Source: Dyadobacter sp. 3J3
GTDB lineage: Bacteria > Bacteroidota > Bacteroidia > Cytophagales > Spirosomataceae
Direction: 5' to 3'
Length of the DNA stretch: 64,000 nt
NCBI RefSeq assembly: GCF_009801115.1
Contig: NZ_VTOL01000007.1
Coordinates: 1 to 64,000, forward strand
Shown: positions 16,803 through 25,654 of the stretch, piece after piece
Layout of the letters: each line of letters opens with the position of its first letter
Numbering within the stretch: the first letter of the stretch is position 1
Made by a program: the position numbers and the translations under genes
Notes under the pieces: generated by a model
Seen by the model: the letters and a program-made list of their open reading frames with translations, nothing else
The model's database searches: none
What the model was told of the DNA's origin: nothing

Positions 16803-17972
16803 TTATCCGGGATATAAACCCTTGTTCTTTTCGTTTACAATCGCACTCAGTATCTCCACCAGTTCATTCATATTTTGCTCCTTAGCCACTGATATGTACA
16901 CAGGACCGAAACTTTTTCCGGTATTGGTAATAGCCGTGATCGCCTCTGCATTCTCTTTGATTATGCTGTCAAGGTCATCGGCACCAAGCAAATCAATTTT
17001 ATTAAAGATCAGCAATACCGGAATATGGTCCGCCCCTATTTCCGAAAGTATGGCATTGACCACCTGAACCTGTTGAAGCCAGGCAGGATGCGAAATATCT
17101 GCCACATGCAGCAAAACATCGGCTTCCCGTACTTCATCCAGGGTTGATTTGAAGGAATCAATAAGCAGCGCGGGCAACTTACGTATAAAGCCTACCGTGT
17201 CGGTCAGCAAAAATGGTATTCCACTTAGACGTACATTTCTGACAGTACTGTCTACCGTCGCAAAAAGCTCGTCCTTTGCATATACGTCAGCTTTTGAAAA
17301 ATAATTCATCAAGGTTGATTTACCGACATTGGTATAACCTACCAAAGTGGCTCTTACAATCCGGTCACGTTGTTTCCGCTGCGTCATACCCTGCTGGTCT
17401 ATCTTTTCTAGTTTTTCTTTTAAAAGTACGATCCTGTCTTTGATCGTCCTGCGGCTGTTTTCCAGGTCTGTCTCGCCTCCTGCCCGTTTGCCATCGTCGC
17501 TTGATTTGCTTTCGGCATCTGTTGTCATACGGCTCATGCGGGGCAAAAGGTACTGGAGTTTTGCCACTTCCACCTGCAATTTTGACTGAGCTGTCCTGGC
17601 ACGCATTTCGAATATTTGCAGGATTAAAGCCCCTCTATCCATCACCCTTATTCCCTCAAAGGCTTTTTCAAGGTTGCGAAGCTGCTTTGGGCTCAACTGA
17701 TCATCGAATAACACGATTTGAACAGGGTTTGCGGTAAGGAAGGTTTTGATCTCTTCCAGTTTTCCCGTTCCGATATAAGTTTTTGCATCCGGATGCGGCA
17801 GATTTTGAACAAATTCACCCACGGATTGAATCATCAGCGTTTTGGCCAGGAAGGCCAATTCTTTCAAATATTCTTTTGTTTGTACAGCATTCTGCTTTTG
17901 TGTACTCACTGCTACCAATATTGCATTTTCGGCATTTGCAGTAGTTTCATGCATTATTTTATTTGTTTTCAT
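16803..17972 (-). CDS. hflX: HflX-like GTPase (divergent)
   Basis: 389 residues from the ATG at 17972; an upstream TTG at 18005 would add 11 residues without support. The N-terminal HflX domain (AKTYIGTGKLEEIK, VLFDDQLSPKQLRNLEKAF) precedes a linker helix and the G domain: G1 GYTNVGKST, G2 region FATVDSTVRNV, G3 DTVGFI, G4 NKIDLL. HflX binds the ribosome and rescues or splits stalled ribosomes under stress. The linker motif that is normally a Gly-rich RGPGETQLE-type signature is degenerate here (KRAGGETDLENSRR), and the preceding W-x-H-L stretch reads MSRMTTDAESKS. It may be a second, specialised paralogue. Monocistronic on the minus strand. Confidence 0.9.
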   Translation of the reverse strand: MKTNKIMHETTANAENAILVAVSTQKQNAVQTKEYLKELAFLAKTLMIQSVGEFVQNLPHPDAKTYIGTGKLEEIKTFLTANPVQIVLFDDQLSPKQLRNLEKAFEGIRVMDRGALILQIFEMRARTAQSKLQVEVAKLQYLLPRMSRMTTDAESKSSDDGKRAGGETDLENSRRTIKDRIVLLKEKLEKIDQQGMTQRKQRDRIVRATLVGYTNVGKSTLMNYFSKADVYAKDELFATVDSTVRNVRLSGIPFLLTDTVGFIRKLPALLIDSFKSTLDEVREADVLLHVADISHPAWLQQVQVVNAILSEIGADHIPVLLIFNKIDLLGADDLDSIIKENAEAITAITNTGKSFGPVYISVAKEQNMNELVEILSAIVNEKNKGLYPG

Positions 17973-18136
17973 GGTGCCTGATATTTTAAGATTTATCGGA
18001 TTCAAAATTCAATTTCTGACAGGATACAAATTAATTCATAATAAATTCGATCCAATCCCTTCATAGCAACGCTCATGCCCTCAACTAAACGATTATCAGG
18101 TTACTAATAAATCTCAAAGACAGACTGCATACCAAT

Positions 18137-18159
18137 AAAATGATATACTTTATCATTTT
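18137..18159. promoter_or_regulatory. Perfect inverted repeat upstream of kup
   Basis: Arms AAAATGATA / TATCATTTT around TACTT, 105 bases before the kup start and between the divergent hflX and kup genes. The core half-site AATGATA / TATCATT recurs downstream of kup at 20298-20323. Confidence 0.55.
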
Positions 18160-18263
18160 GATATGAACCTGGAATTTACGGCTTTTAATCGCCCGATCTT
18201 TCCTCTGCACGCAGTTCAGTCAAATTTTATATCTTTCGATTTTAAAGTTAAAATATACCAGTT

Positions 18264-20213
18264 TTGGAAGGGCATACACATATCACAGAATTTCATAAAA
18301 GAGTAAAACTGGCTGGCGTTTTGCTGGCTACCGGTATCGTATTTGGAGACATTGGTACTTCGCCACTTTATACCCTGAATGCATTGTTCCATCCCGGTGA
18401 GGTAGTCGATCCAGCCAAGGCACTGGGCATTTTGAGCTGTGTGATCTGGACGCTGACATTACAAACCACGCTCAAATACATTCTGATCACACTGACAGCC
18501 GATAATAACGGTGAAGGAGGCATATTTTCACTCTATACGCTGATCCGGAGATATTTTGGCAAATGGTCAGTAGTGCTGGCAGTAATGGGCGGGGCTTTTC
18601 TGATTTCAGACGGGATTATCACTCCTCCTATCTCCGTTTCTTCGGCGATTGAGGGCCTCCAAAAAATATATCCCGGCCTGAATACCGTACCGATCGTGAT
18701 CGCTATTATCATTTTCCTTTTCGTAATTCAGCAGCTTGGCACCCAGCAAATCGGAAAATTTTTCGGGCCTGTCATGCTTATCTGGTTTTCCTTTATTGGT
18801 ATTATCGGCCTTATGTCATTATTTTCAAACCTGTCTGTACTAAAAGCTTTCAACCCTTATTATGCCTATGAACTGTTGGTCCACTACCCCGCCGGATTCT
18901 GGCTTCTAGGAGGCATTTTTTTATGTACCACCGGTGCTGAGGCTCTTTACAGTGACATGGGTCATGTTGGAAGAAACAATATCCGCGTCAGCTGGATTTA
19001 CGTTAAAATCACATTGCTGCTTTCTTACGCCGGTCAAACCGCCTGGCTTATCAATAACGGTGTGGCCAACGAGCTAAGTCCGTTTTACAACATTATTCCG
19101 GAAGTTATTTATGTTCCGTCCGTTATTCTGGCTTCTATGGCGACTGTCATCGCCAGCCAGGCGTTGATCAGCGGCTGTTTTACGCTTGTCAACGAAGCCA
19201 TCCGGCTAGGCTTATGGCCAAGAAACCGTGTTGTTTTCCCGGGTACGATGAAAGGGCAAATGTATATTCCCTTCTTTAACTGGTTTCTGATGGTGGCTTG
19301 CATTCTGACCGTCCTGCATTTTCGTGAATCCAAGAACATGGAAGCTGCCTTTGGATTATCGGTTACACTGACGATGCTGATCACCACATTTCTTATATCA
19401 CTTTACCTGCGGATACGGCGTGTCCCTACGCTGGTCATCGTACTGATCAGTGTTCTTTTTCTTGCTGTTGAAATTTCCTTTTTGATTGCAAACCTCCAAA
19501 AACTACACGAAGGCGGCTGGATCATGCTGGTAGTAGGTGGCTTGCTGACGTGCACGATGCTTATATGGTATTATGGAAAAACTGCTCAGGACAAACTGAT
19601 CGCAAAGGAAGGGCTTTCTCCTCTTATATTACAAAAACTTAAAGACCTCAGTGGCAATGAGAAACTCAGGAGCTACGCCACCAATCTGATTTATCTGACG
19701 TCGTCCAGCAACCCGGAAAGTATTGAAAAGCGCATTCTGGATTCAATTTTCCATACACCTGCGAAACGTGCCGATATTTACTGGTTTCTGCACGTGCATG
19801 TGACCGACGAGCCTTATACGCTCAAATACGAAGCAAAAGCACTTGAAACAAATGACGTGTACCACATAGTGCTTCATATCGGGTTTCGCGTCGAGCCAAA
19901 AGTAGATCTCTTCTTTCGAAAAATAGCTGCCGAACTGATGTTGAAAGGGGAACTGCGATACGAGTGGACAGAAGAAAAAAAATACGACAGCCAGGATTTC
20001 GGTGATTACCGTTTTGTGATAACCAACTCATTTTTATCCTATGACAACAGCTTGCCTTACTGGCGAAATTTCCTGATCAAATCGTACTATAATCTAAAAC
20101 TGATCGGGGTTAGGGAAGATGTAAATTTTGAACTGGACGCCAGCAACGTCATATTCGAAAGATATCCACTGGTCTTCGAGCGGGCCAATCAGGTAAATCT
20201 GGAAAGAATTTAA
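18264..20213 (+). CDS. kup: KUP/HAK/KT-family potassium transporter
   Basis: 649 residues, normal for Kup. The family signature GDIGTSPLYT is at 28-37, followed by about 12 membrane segments to near residue 440 and a hydrophilic C-terminal region of about 200 residues. It imports K+ together with H+ across the inner membrane. The start is the TTG at 18264; no ATG in frame gives the conserved N-terminus. It stands alone on the plus strand, divergent from hflX. Inverted repeats with the same half-site lie before and after the gene, so an unknown regulator may bind both sides. Confidence 0.95.
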   Translation: MEGHTHITEFHKRVKLAGVLLATGIVFGDIGTSPLYTLNALFHPGEVVDPAKALGILSCVIWTLTLQTTLKYILITLTADNNGEGGIFSLYTLIRRYFGKWSVVLAVMGGAFLISDGIITPPISVSSAIEGLQKIYPGLNTVPIVIAIIIFLFVIQQLGTQQIGKFFGPVMLIWFSFIGIIGLMSLFSNLSVLKAFNPYYAYELLVHYPAGFWLLGGIFLCTTGAEALYSDMGHVGRNNIRVSWIYVKITLLLSYAGQTAWLINNGVANELSPFYNIIPEVIYVPSVILASMATVIASQALISGCFTLVNEAIRLGLWPRNRVVFPGTMKGQMYIPFFNWFLMVACILTVLHFRESKNMEAAFGLSVTLTMLITTFLISLYLRIRRVPTLVIVLISVLFLAVEISFLIANLQKLHEGGWIMLVVGGLLTCTMLIWYYGKTAQDKLIAKEGLSPLILQKLKDLSGNEKLRSYATNLIYLTSSSNPESIEKRILDSIFHTPAKRADIYWFLHVHVTDEPYTLKYEAKALETNDVYHIVLHIGFRVEPKVDLFFRKIAAELMLKGELRYEWTEEKKYDSQDFGDYRFVITNSFLSYDNSLPYWRNFLIKSYYNLKLIGVREDVNFELDASNVIFERYPLVFERANQVNLERI

Positions 20214-20297
20214 TTCCGTCATTTTGATTTATTTTGAATACACATGACGATTCTATTAATCCGCTTTGAGATACTCAAAAGATTGAGCTGCACGTGT

Positions 20298-20323
20298 CAT
20301 AATGATAGCGTACTATCATTATG
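20298..20323. promoter_or_regulatory. Perfect inverted repeat downstream of kup
   Basis: Arms CATAATGATAG / CTATCATTATG around CGTA. No T-run follows on either strand, so it is unlikely to be a terminator. It contains the same AATGATA / TATCATT half-sites as the repeat before kup (spacer 6 instead of 5) and precedes the small frame at 20452-20580. Confidence 0.55.
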
Positions 20324-20451
20324 ATAGGCCAACCTGTATTTTGTCAAGGGTTTAAACTTGGTTAAAAATTTGACAATCAACAACATAAATTGCATTTTCG
20401 ATTTATGGCACGAATGTAGTAAAAGCCTTATCGTACTAAAAAGATTAACAG

Positions 20452-20580
20452 ATGCAAGTCTCGCAATATTTAAAATCAACAATCCATGCGGCTAAACAAG
20501 GTTTTCAGCCCTTTCATATTTTAATTCTTTTTTATACAGGCCTGGGGGTTTTAGGGATCTTGTACCGCGTCCTGTCTTAA
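20452..20580 (+). CDS. Possible 42-aa small membrane protein
   Basis: An ATG-started frame of 42 residues: an amphipathic N-terminus (MQVSQYLKSTIHAAKQGFQP) followed by a hydrophobic segment (FHILILFYTGLGVLGILYRV) that could span the membrane once. No family recognised. It lies 240 bases after kup on the same strand and 130 bases after the inverted repeat at 20298. If real it might be a small transporter-associated peptide, but short hydrophobic frames also arise by chance. Confidence 0.3.
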   Translation: MQVSQYLKSTIHAAKQGFQPFHILILFYTGLGVLGILYRVLS

Positions 20581-20614
20581 TAGTTTTCTTGTGAACACAT
20601 ACCTGACGCTACAC

Positions 20615-21823
20615 TTAATCGATGCCAAGTAATCGGTTCCTAACCAATAGACAGGCACCAATAATACCCGCATGTTCTCCTAATTTCGATATTTTCAGTT
20701 GTGAATCATTATTTACAAGACTTAATGAATACTTGTTCAAAGCAGTTTTGATAGGCAGATACAGGTAATCACCGGTTGAAATCAAACTACCTCCCAACAC
20801 GATCAGTTCAGGATTTAAGACGTTTATCAGGGCGGCAATTCCTCTACCTAGATTCTCTCCGACACTGGCAATCAACTCAATAGCTAAGACATCATCATTT
20901 AAAGCGGCCTCAATGATATCGTCCATGGTGATATTTTCGGGAGCTATTTTTTTCACAGAAGTCAAAACAGAGGACGACCCTTCTGACAGTTTCTCGCGAA
21001 ACATCCTTGTCAGCGCCCACCCAGAAGCTTCCGTTTCCAGACATCCTTTTTTACCACAATGGCAAATACGCTCGTTGTCAAAAAATGGCATATGACCGAC
21101 TTCCCCGGCATAACCGGATTTGCCATAATAAAGCTGACTATCGAATAAGATCCCGACACCAATACCATAGTCCAGATTCAGAAAAAGAACATCTTGTTCG
21201 TCTTCGACAACACCGGCACAAAATTCGCCATAAGCCATGGCTCTTGAATCATTTTCCAGAAAAACCGGAGTGCCTACGCGGCTCTGAATAATTTCAGCCA
21301 GTGGTTTTTCGTCAAAGTGGAAAAAACTGTAACTATGCCCGGTGGTATAATTGATCCGGCCTGAAAGATTAATTCCGATACCTAAAACACGGTCTGCCGG
21401 GACGTCCAGTGCTCCAATAAAATCTTGTATATAATTACAAAGTGATTCCAGCGATTCAGGCGTGTTATCAAGTTTAAAGTCAAGTTTTTCTGAAATTCTA
21501 ACCAGATTTTTTTTAAGGTCACACAAGCCAATATTGATGTGACTTTGTTTCACATCCACGCCAATAAAAAATGCAGAATCCGGCACAATCCCATATAAAT
21601 TCGGTTTCCTGCCACCAGTCGATTCTATTTTTCCATAATCTTTGATTAGCCCTTCGCGTATCAGCTCGTTCAACAAGGAAGTGACTTTTGGGACGCTCAC
21701 GTCCAGTTCTTTACTCAGATCAGGAATCGTTGTATTTCCATGATTTGCAAAATAACCTAAAATTATTTTTTTAGGATCGCCTTTTTTTCCTCCAACACCC
21801 ACTATTCGAATCGTTCGACTCAT
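20615..21823 (-). CDS. ROK-family transcriptional regulator with N-terminal HTH
   Basis: 402 residues. A MarR-like winged HTH at about 18-66 (TIPDLSKELDVSVPKVTSLL) is fused to a ROK sugar-binding domain. The ROK zinc site is present: ExGH at 241-244 (EVGH) and Cys254/Cys256/Cys261 (CHCGKKGC). The sugar-binding END triad (190-192) is kept, but the ATP-phosphate motif DxGGT is replaced (GVDVKQSHI), as in ROK repressors rather than kinases. Such proteins (NagC, Mlc, XylR type) repress sugar genes and respond to a sugar or sugar phosphate. It closes the AGE-MFS-DUF4127-SusC-SusD-FAD cluster, and a large inverted repeat lies in its promoter. Confidence 0.92.
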   Translation of the reverse strand: MSRTIRIVGVGGKKGDPKKIILGYFANHGNTTIPDLSKELDVSVPKVTSLLNELIREGLIKDYGKIESTGGRKPNLYGIVPDSAFFIGVDVKQSHINIGLCDLKKNLVRISEKLDFKLDNTPESLESLCNYIQDFIGALDVPADRVLGIGINLSGRINYTTGHSYSFFHFDEKPLAEIIQSRVGTPVFLENDSRAMAYGEFCAGVVEDEQDVLFLNLDYGIGVGILFDSQLYYGKSGYAGEVGHMPFFDNERICHCGKKGCLETEASGWALTRMFREKLSEGSSSVLTSVKKIAPENITMDDIIEAALNDDVLAIELIASVGENLGRGIAALINVLNPELIVLGGSLISTGDYLYLPIKTALNKYSLSLVNNDSQLKISKLGEHAGIIGACLLVRNRLLGID

Positions 21824-21835
21824 ATATTAAAAACT

Positions 21836-21950
21836 GATACTTTCTTCAAACTTACTTACTTTCAAGAATAAAATCTGCATATCTCCACTTGAATTAACGC
21901 ATGGATCAAGCAATTTCAGTAATCGTTTTAGTAAGTATGAAGAAAGTATC
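21836..21950. promoter_or_regulatory. Paired 21-bp inverted sites in the ROK-gene promoter
   Basis: Two 21-base sites, 21836-21856 and 21930-21950, are inverted copies of each other with 20 of 21 bases matching (shared core GATACTTTCTTC). The proximal site starts 12 bases before the ROK ATG. The 73-base separation would suit two bound repressor dimers with DNA looping, i.e. autoregulation; this is inferred. Confidence 0.6.
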
Positions 21951-21987
21951 ATTACTTCATTAATTCTAATGCTGACTAATTGATTTT

Positions 21988-23700
21988 TCAGGCTTTTGGC
22001 CAGTGCGTTTCAACGCCTTGTTTTTTGATGAATTCCTGAAATTCTTTCAGCAGCTCTTCCTTTTCACGCACAGCCTTCGGGATCACTTTTCTGTCCAAAG
22101 CATAGGTAATTAAAAGTCCGACAGATTCTCCGATACTCCACTCCACGGGATGCAAACGGTAACAGCCATTGGTGATATGTGTTGTCCCAATATTTTTATT
22201 GGCTGGTAAAAGATTTTCCATTCGTTTTGGTAACAAAGCGCCTAATGGAATTTGAAACGGAAGTGACCCAAAATCAATATAATTATTCCCCGAAGTGCTC
22301 GGATGGAGATCGATGTGATAATACCCTACCCCAACACTATCATAGAATTCAGCAGCCGTATTATCCTTTTTTCCGGTAATAAGCACGCGGTTATCGGCAC
22401 CGACGTGCTCTTCCTTAATTGTAAAAACAGCCCTGATTCTGCGCGACTCACGGATGTAGGGATATTTGGCAAGGCCGTCTTCGGTTCCCATGATGTCTTT
22501 TCTCAACCGGATCCCGGGCCAGCCTTTTCCCCCATCCGGACGAGGCGCTTCGGTTTGCAGCCAGTATAAAAGTGAAAGACTCAGCTGTTTTCCACCTTCA
22601 AAGTATTTTTTGGAATCCTTTTCACTCGCTCCAATCAGATTACCAAGGAAATAATCATTTTGGGGCCAGTTGACAATTGTAATGTCACCTGCGTATGTTC
22701 CTTTATTAAAATTTTCCTTATTGATAATTCTCCGGTAGTTCCATAAGTTCAGCATATCGCCCATCATCAAACCTTCGGGATGAAAACCCAGTGCTTTTGG
22801 TTCGAGCGTTTTGGGATTTGAGTACGACAAATCCAGTAATTTCCCCGACCAGGGTTTGGTCATTTTTGGTACAAAATTTTTCCAGAACTCATATTGCTTC
22901 GGTTTTTCAATGAGGTGATTTTCTCCCGGAACATAATCGATGGCAAAACAAACGGTGAATGCCTGGTTATTTTCAGGATCTGCTTTTTCAGGTGCATGGA
23001 GCTCATTTGTTTCACTTTTTGCTTCTGTCCCCGTTACAAATTCAGTTCCCGTCAAAGGGAGCAAATCGCCCATTTCAGTAGCATCCACAAAGTAGGGAGC
23101 CGATAGAATAAACTTTGCATTACTTTTAAGATTAATCGCTTCAAGTGCCTTAACCTGATTTTGATCGGTTGAAGCTGAAATGACTTTATGTTCAAGAAGC
23201 AGAGTAAGTTTACCGGTACTGATATAAGGTGCAAACAGCTCATTTAAAACGGCCACAGCAACACGCGGTTCGTGACAAAGTTTGGACACAGAACCGTCGC
23301 CCGGATTGAGGTTTTTTCTGTTTTTTGCAGATTCAGTGAGTGGATAATTCCGGATATAATACTGGCGGATAGCAGTACGGAAATCGCGGTATAGCTGGGT
23401 AGCCCCATGCGTTTCGATCCAGATGTGCTCGTCTGGCGGAACGCCCTGCTGGCTTAGTTGCCCTCCTACCCAGTCTGTCTCCTCGGTTAAAATTACCGAC
23501 AACCCATTTCTTAAAGCAGCCAATGCAGCGGCACAGCCACCCAAGCCTCCGCCCGCAATTACGACATCTGCGTTAAGTTTTGTTTTCCCGGAAACAGATT
23601 CTGCCTGCTGCGCTTTTACTGTTGCTGGTACAAAAGCAGAAGCCGTGGCGAGAACGCCGCTGCTTACTGCCATATTTTCAATGAAATTTCTACGATTCAT
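21988..23700 (-). CDS. Secreted FAD-dependent oxidoreductase (FAD_oxidored family)
   Basis: 570 residues. The N-terminus (MNRRNFIENMAVSSG...PATVKAQ) has a twin-Arg-like RR and a hydrophobic stretch, consistent with Tat export of a folded flavoprotein. The FAD Rossmann motif is VVIAGGGLGGCAAALAALRN (GxGxxG about 50-55), followed by an acidic Glu-Glu at the end of strand 2 and WVGGQLSQQGVPPDE, which is typical of PF12831-type proteins. These are frequent next to SusCD genes in Bacteroidota; many are unlinked to a known substrate and are sometimes mislabelled xanthan lyase. By context it may oxidise a sugar or sugar alcohol taken up by the adjacent SusCD pair. Confidence 0.85.
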   Translation of the reverse strand: MNRRNFIENMAVSSGVLATASAFVPATVKAQQAESVSGKTKLNADVVIAGGGLGGCAAALAALRNGLSVILTEETDWVGGQLSQQGVPPDEHIWIETHGATQLYRDFRTAIRQYYIRNYPLTESAKNRKNLNPGDGSVSKLCHEPRVAVAVLNELFAPYISTGKLTLLLEHKVISASTDQNQVKALEAINLKSNAKFILSAPYFVDATEMGDLLPLTGTEFVTGTEAKSETNELHAPEKADPENNQAFTVCFAIDYVPGENHLIEKPKQYEFWKNFVPKMTKPWSGKLLDLSYSNPKTLEPKALGFHPEGLMMGDMLNLWNYRRIINKENFNKGTYAGDITIVNWPQNDYFLGNLIGASEKDSKKYFEGGKQLSLSLLYWLQTEAPRPDGGKGWPGIRLRKDIMGTEDGLAKYPYIRESRRIRAVFTIKEEHVGADNRVLITGKKDNTAAEFYDSVGVGYYHIDLHPSTSGNNYIDFGSLPFQIPLGALLPKRMENLLPANKNIGTTHITNGCYRLHPVEWSIGESVGLLITYALDRKVIPKAVREKEELLKEFQEFIKKQGVETHWPKA

Positions 23701-23955
23701 AATTCAAATGTAATGAAGGATAAGTAGCTGTTAGCAATTAGTTGTAAGCGATTAGCTTATTGACCGGACGATTTACAGATCCTTATAAAAATCGATAATA
23801 TTAACTAATTTTTCGCTACTACTTACCCGTTGTTGACAGAGGATACACAAAGAGCCAGAAAAGTAAAACGAGAGTCGTATCGGATGGCAAATTTTACAAA
23901 TAAAACTTCATGGATCTCATTTAGCCTCCAAAAATCTTTGTGCAACCTTATACCG

Positions 23956-25650
23956 TTACCACTCAGGATTTTGCGTTAGTTTCGGATTGATATCGCGTTC
24001 GGATTGAGGAACTGGTAAAAGATTCAATTTTGGATACCAGAAACGGACCTCGCGAAGCATACGTGTACTTTCGCTGGCGGCGTAGGTTGGAATATTATTT
24101 AAATCGTTCACAGTACTGGTTTTAAAATCAGGTATTGCAGGTGTTATTGCCGGATCTTTTGCGATGCCAATAATTTTTTGAGGCATAACAATCGAGGCTA
24201 TATCCCAGCGGCGGATATCAAACCAGCGGAAACCTTCCATGGCCAGTTCCACCGTACGTTCTCTGCGCACAAGCTGGCGCAACTTGTTTTGATTATCCGT
24301 TATTGCCGCTTCTACTTCGGGCTGCCCGGCTCTTTTACGGACCAGATTTATCGCGTTAATTACGGAAGCATCGATTTCGTTCAGTTCAATTTTTGACTCT
24401 GCATAGGTAAGCAAAATCTCTGCATAACGCATCATTATAAAATTTACCCGTGCTGTAAAAGCATTTTCGCCGGTAAACGTATACTTTGCATGAAGCAAAC
24501 CCACACCACTTTTTGAAGGTCCGTAAGCATTATCAAAATCAGCATTTGCTTTGGTAGTCCAGGTGCCGTCCGCGTTTTTGACGGAGGTTGTATTCTTGTA
24601 AATATCGTAAACAAAAGTGGCCTGGTTCATCGTAATGGTATCACCCGGGATCGCTACGGTATATTTCAAACGCGAGTCACGGTTCAGCCTTGGATTTTTT
24701 GGGTCATACACCTTTGATTCATCGATACGTTTTCCATCTTTTGCTTCAAACATATCCACCAGGCGCTGCTGCGGGAATCGGCCGGATTGTCCGCCCGCTG
24801 TTCTTGAAATACTTCCCAAAGGAAGATAGGTAACCGAATTGGCATCTGCATCCGTATAAAGAATTTCAAACATAATCTCTTTTCCGGCATTTGGAGCCTG
24901 ACCTGCCTTCGTAAAAAGATCCTGGAATTTTGGATTCAGTCCAAGTCCTGCCCCGTCCATAATCTGTTTACCTACATCCGCTGCAACTTTATATTCTTTG
25001 TTGTAAAAGGCAGTGCGCGCCTTTATTCCTAACACGACAGCTTTTGACATCCGGCCACGATCAACCGGAGCCCAATCCAGTATCCGGGCCGCAGCATCCA
25101 GGTCTTCATAGATAAATTTAATCACCTCAGCTTTTGGGGAACGAACCTGCAAATAAAAATCAGCGGGTAACAAAGGCTTTGTAATCAAAGGAACATCGCC
25201 ATACAGATTGACCAGAAAAAAATAGGCGAACGCGCGGACGCCTCTGGCTTCTGCCTGCATCCGGTTGTAGACTGCTTCCGGAACATTCGCTTTTCCTGCT
25301 TCCATACCGTCGATCATGGTGTTGGCCCGTTGGATAGTCGTGTAAGCCAGCGTCCAGATTGATTTTGCGTTGGCATTAAAAACATCAAAATTTCCTTCAC
25401 CCATATCCGGGGCACGCAGTAAAGCGATATCGGTCCAGCCATCCGTCAGTGACTGATAAGGTGTATTTCCTGTGTTCCAATACGCAGATTTATACACAGC
25501 CGTAAGTGCTGCATTCATTTCTGTTTGATTGTTGAAGAACTGGCCGGTTGCAGGCGAAGCCAGTGGTGCCTGTTCGAGATAATCTTTACAGCCCGAAAAC
25601 ACTTGCAATGACAGGCAAAGCCCTACGATATATACAATTTTCTTTTTCAT
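23956..25650 (-). CDS. SusD/RagB-family outer membrane glycan-binding lipoprotein
   Basis: 564 residues with a lipoprotein signal (lipobox FSGC, Cys21) and the SusD start CKDYLEQAPLASP. The TPR-like N-terminal part and the C-terminal signature LVRRERTVELAMEGFRWFDI-RRW are typical, and the protein ends with the family hallmark LTQNPEW. SusD sits on the cell surface as the lid of the SusC pore and captures oligosaccharides. It follows its SusC partner by 4 bp. The ligand is unknown but should match the AGE epimerase and FAD oxidoreductase of the same cluster. Confidence 0.95.
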   Translation of the reverse strand: MKKKIVYIVGLCLSLQVFSGCKDYLEQAPLASPATGQFFNNQTEMNAALTAVYKSAYWNTGNTPYQSLTDGWTDIALLRAPDMGEGNFDVFNANAKSIWTLAYTTIQRANTMIDGMEAGKANVPEAVYNRMQAEARGVRAFAYFFLVNLYGDVPLITKPLLPADFYLQVRSPKAEVIKFIYEDLDAAARILDWAPVDRGRMSKAVVLGIKARTAFYNKEYKVAADVGKQIMDGAGLGLNPKFQDLFTKAGQAPNAGKEIMFEILYTDADANSVTYLPLGSISRTAGGQSGRFPQQRLVDMFEAKDGKRIDESKVYDPKNPRLNRDSRLKYTVAIPGDTITMNQATFVYDIYKNTTSVKNADGTWTTKANADFDNAYGPSKSGVGLLHAKYTFTGENAFTARVNFIMMRYAEILLTYAESKIELNEIDASVINAINLVRKRAGQPEVEAAITDNQNKLRQLVRRERTVELAMEGFRWFDIRRWDIASIVMPQKIIGIAKDPAITPAIPDFKTSTVNDLNNIPTYAASESTRMLREVRFWYPKLNLLPVPQSERDINPKLTQNPEW

Positions 25651-25654
25651 TTTC

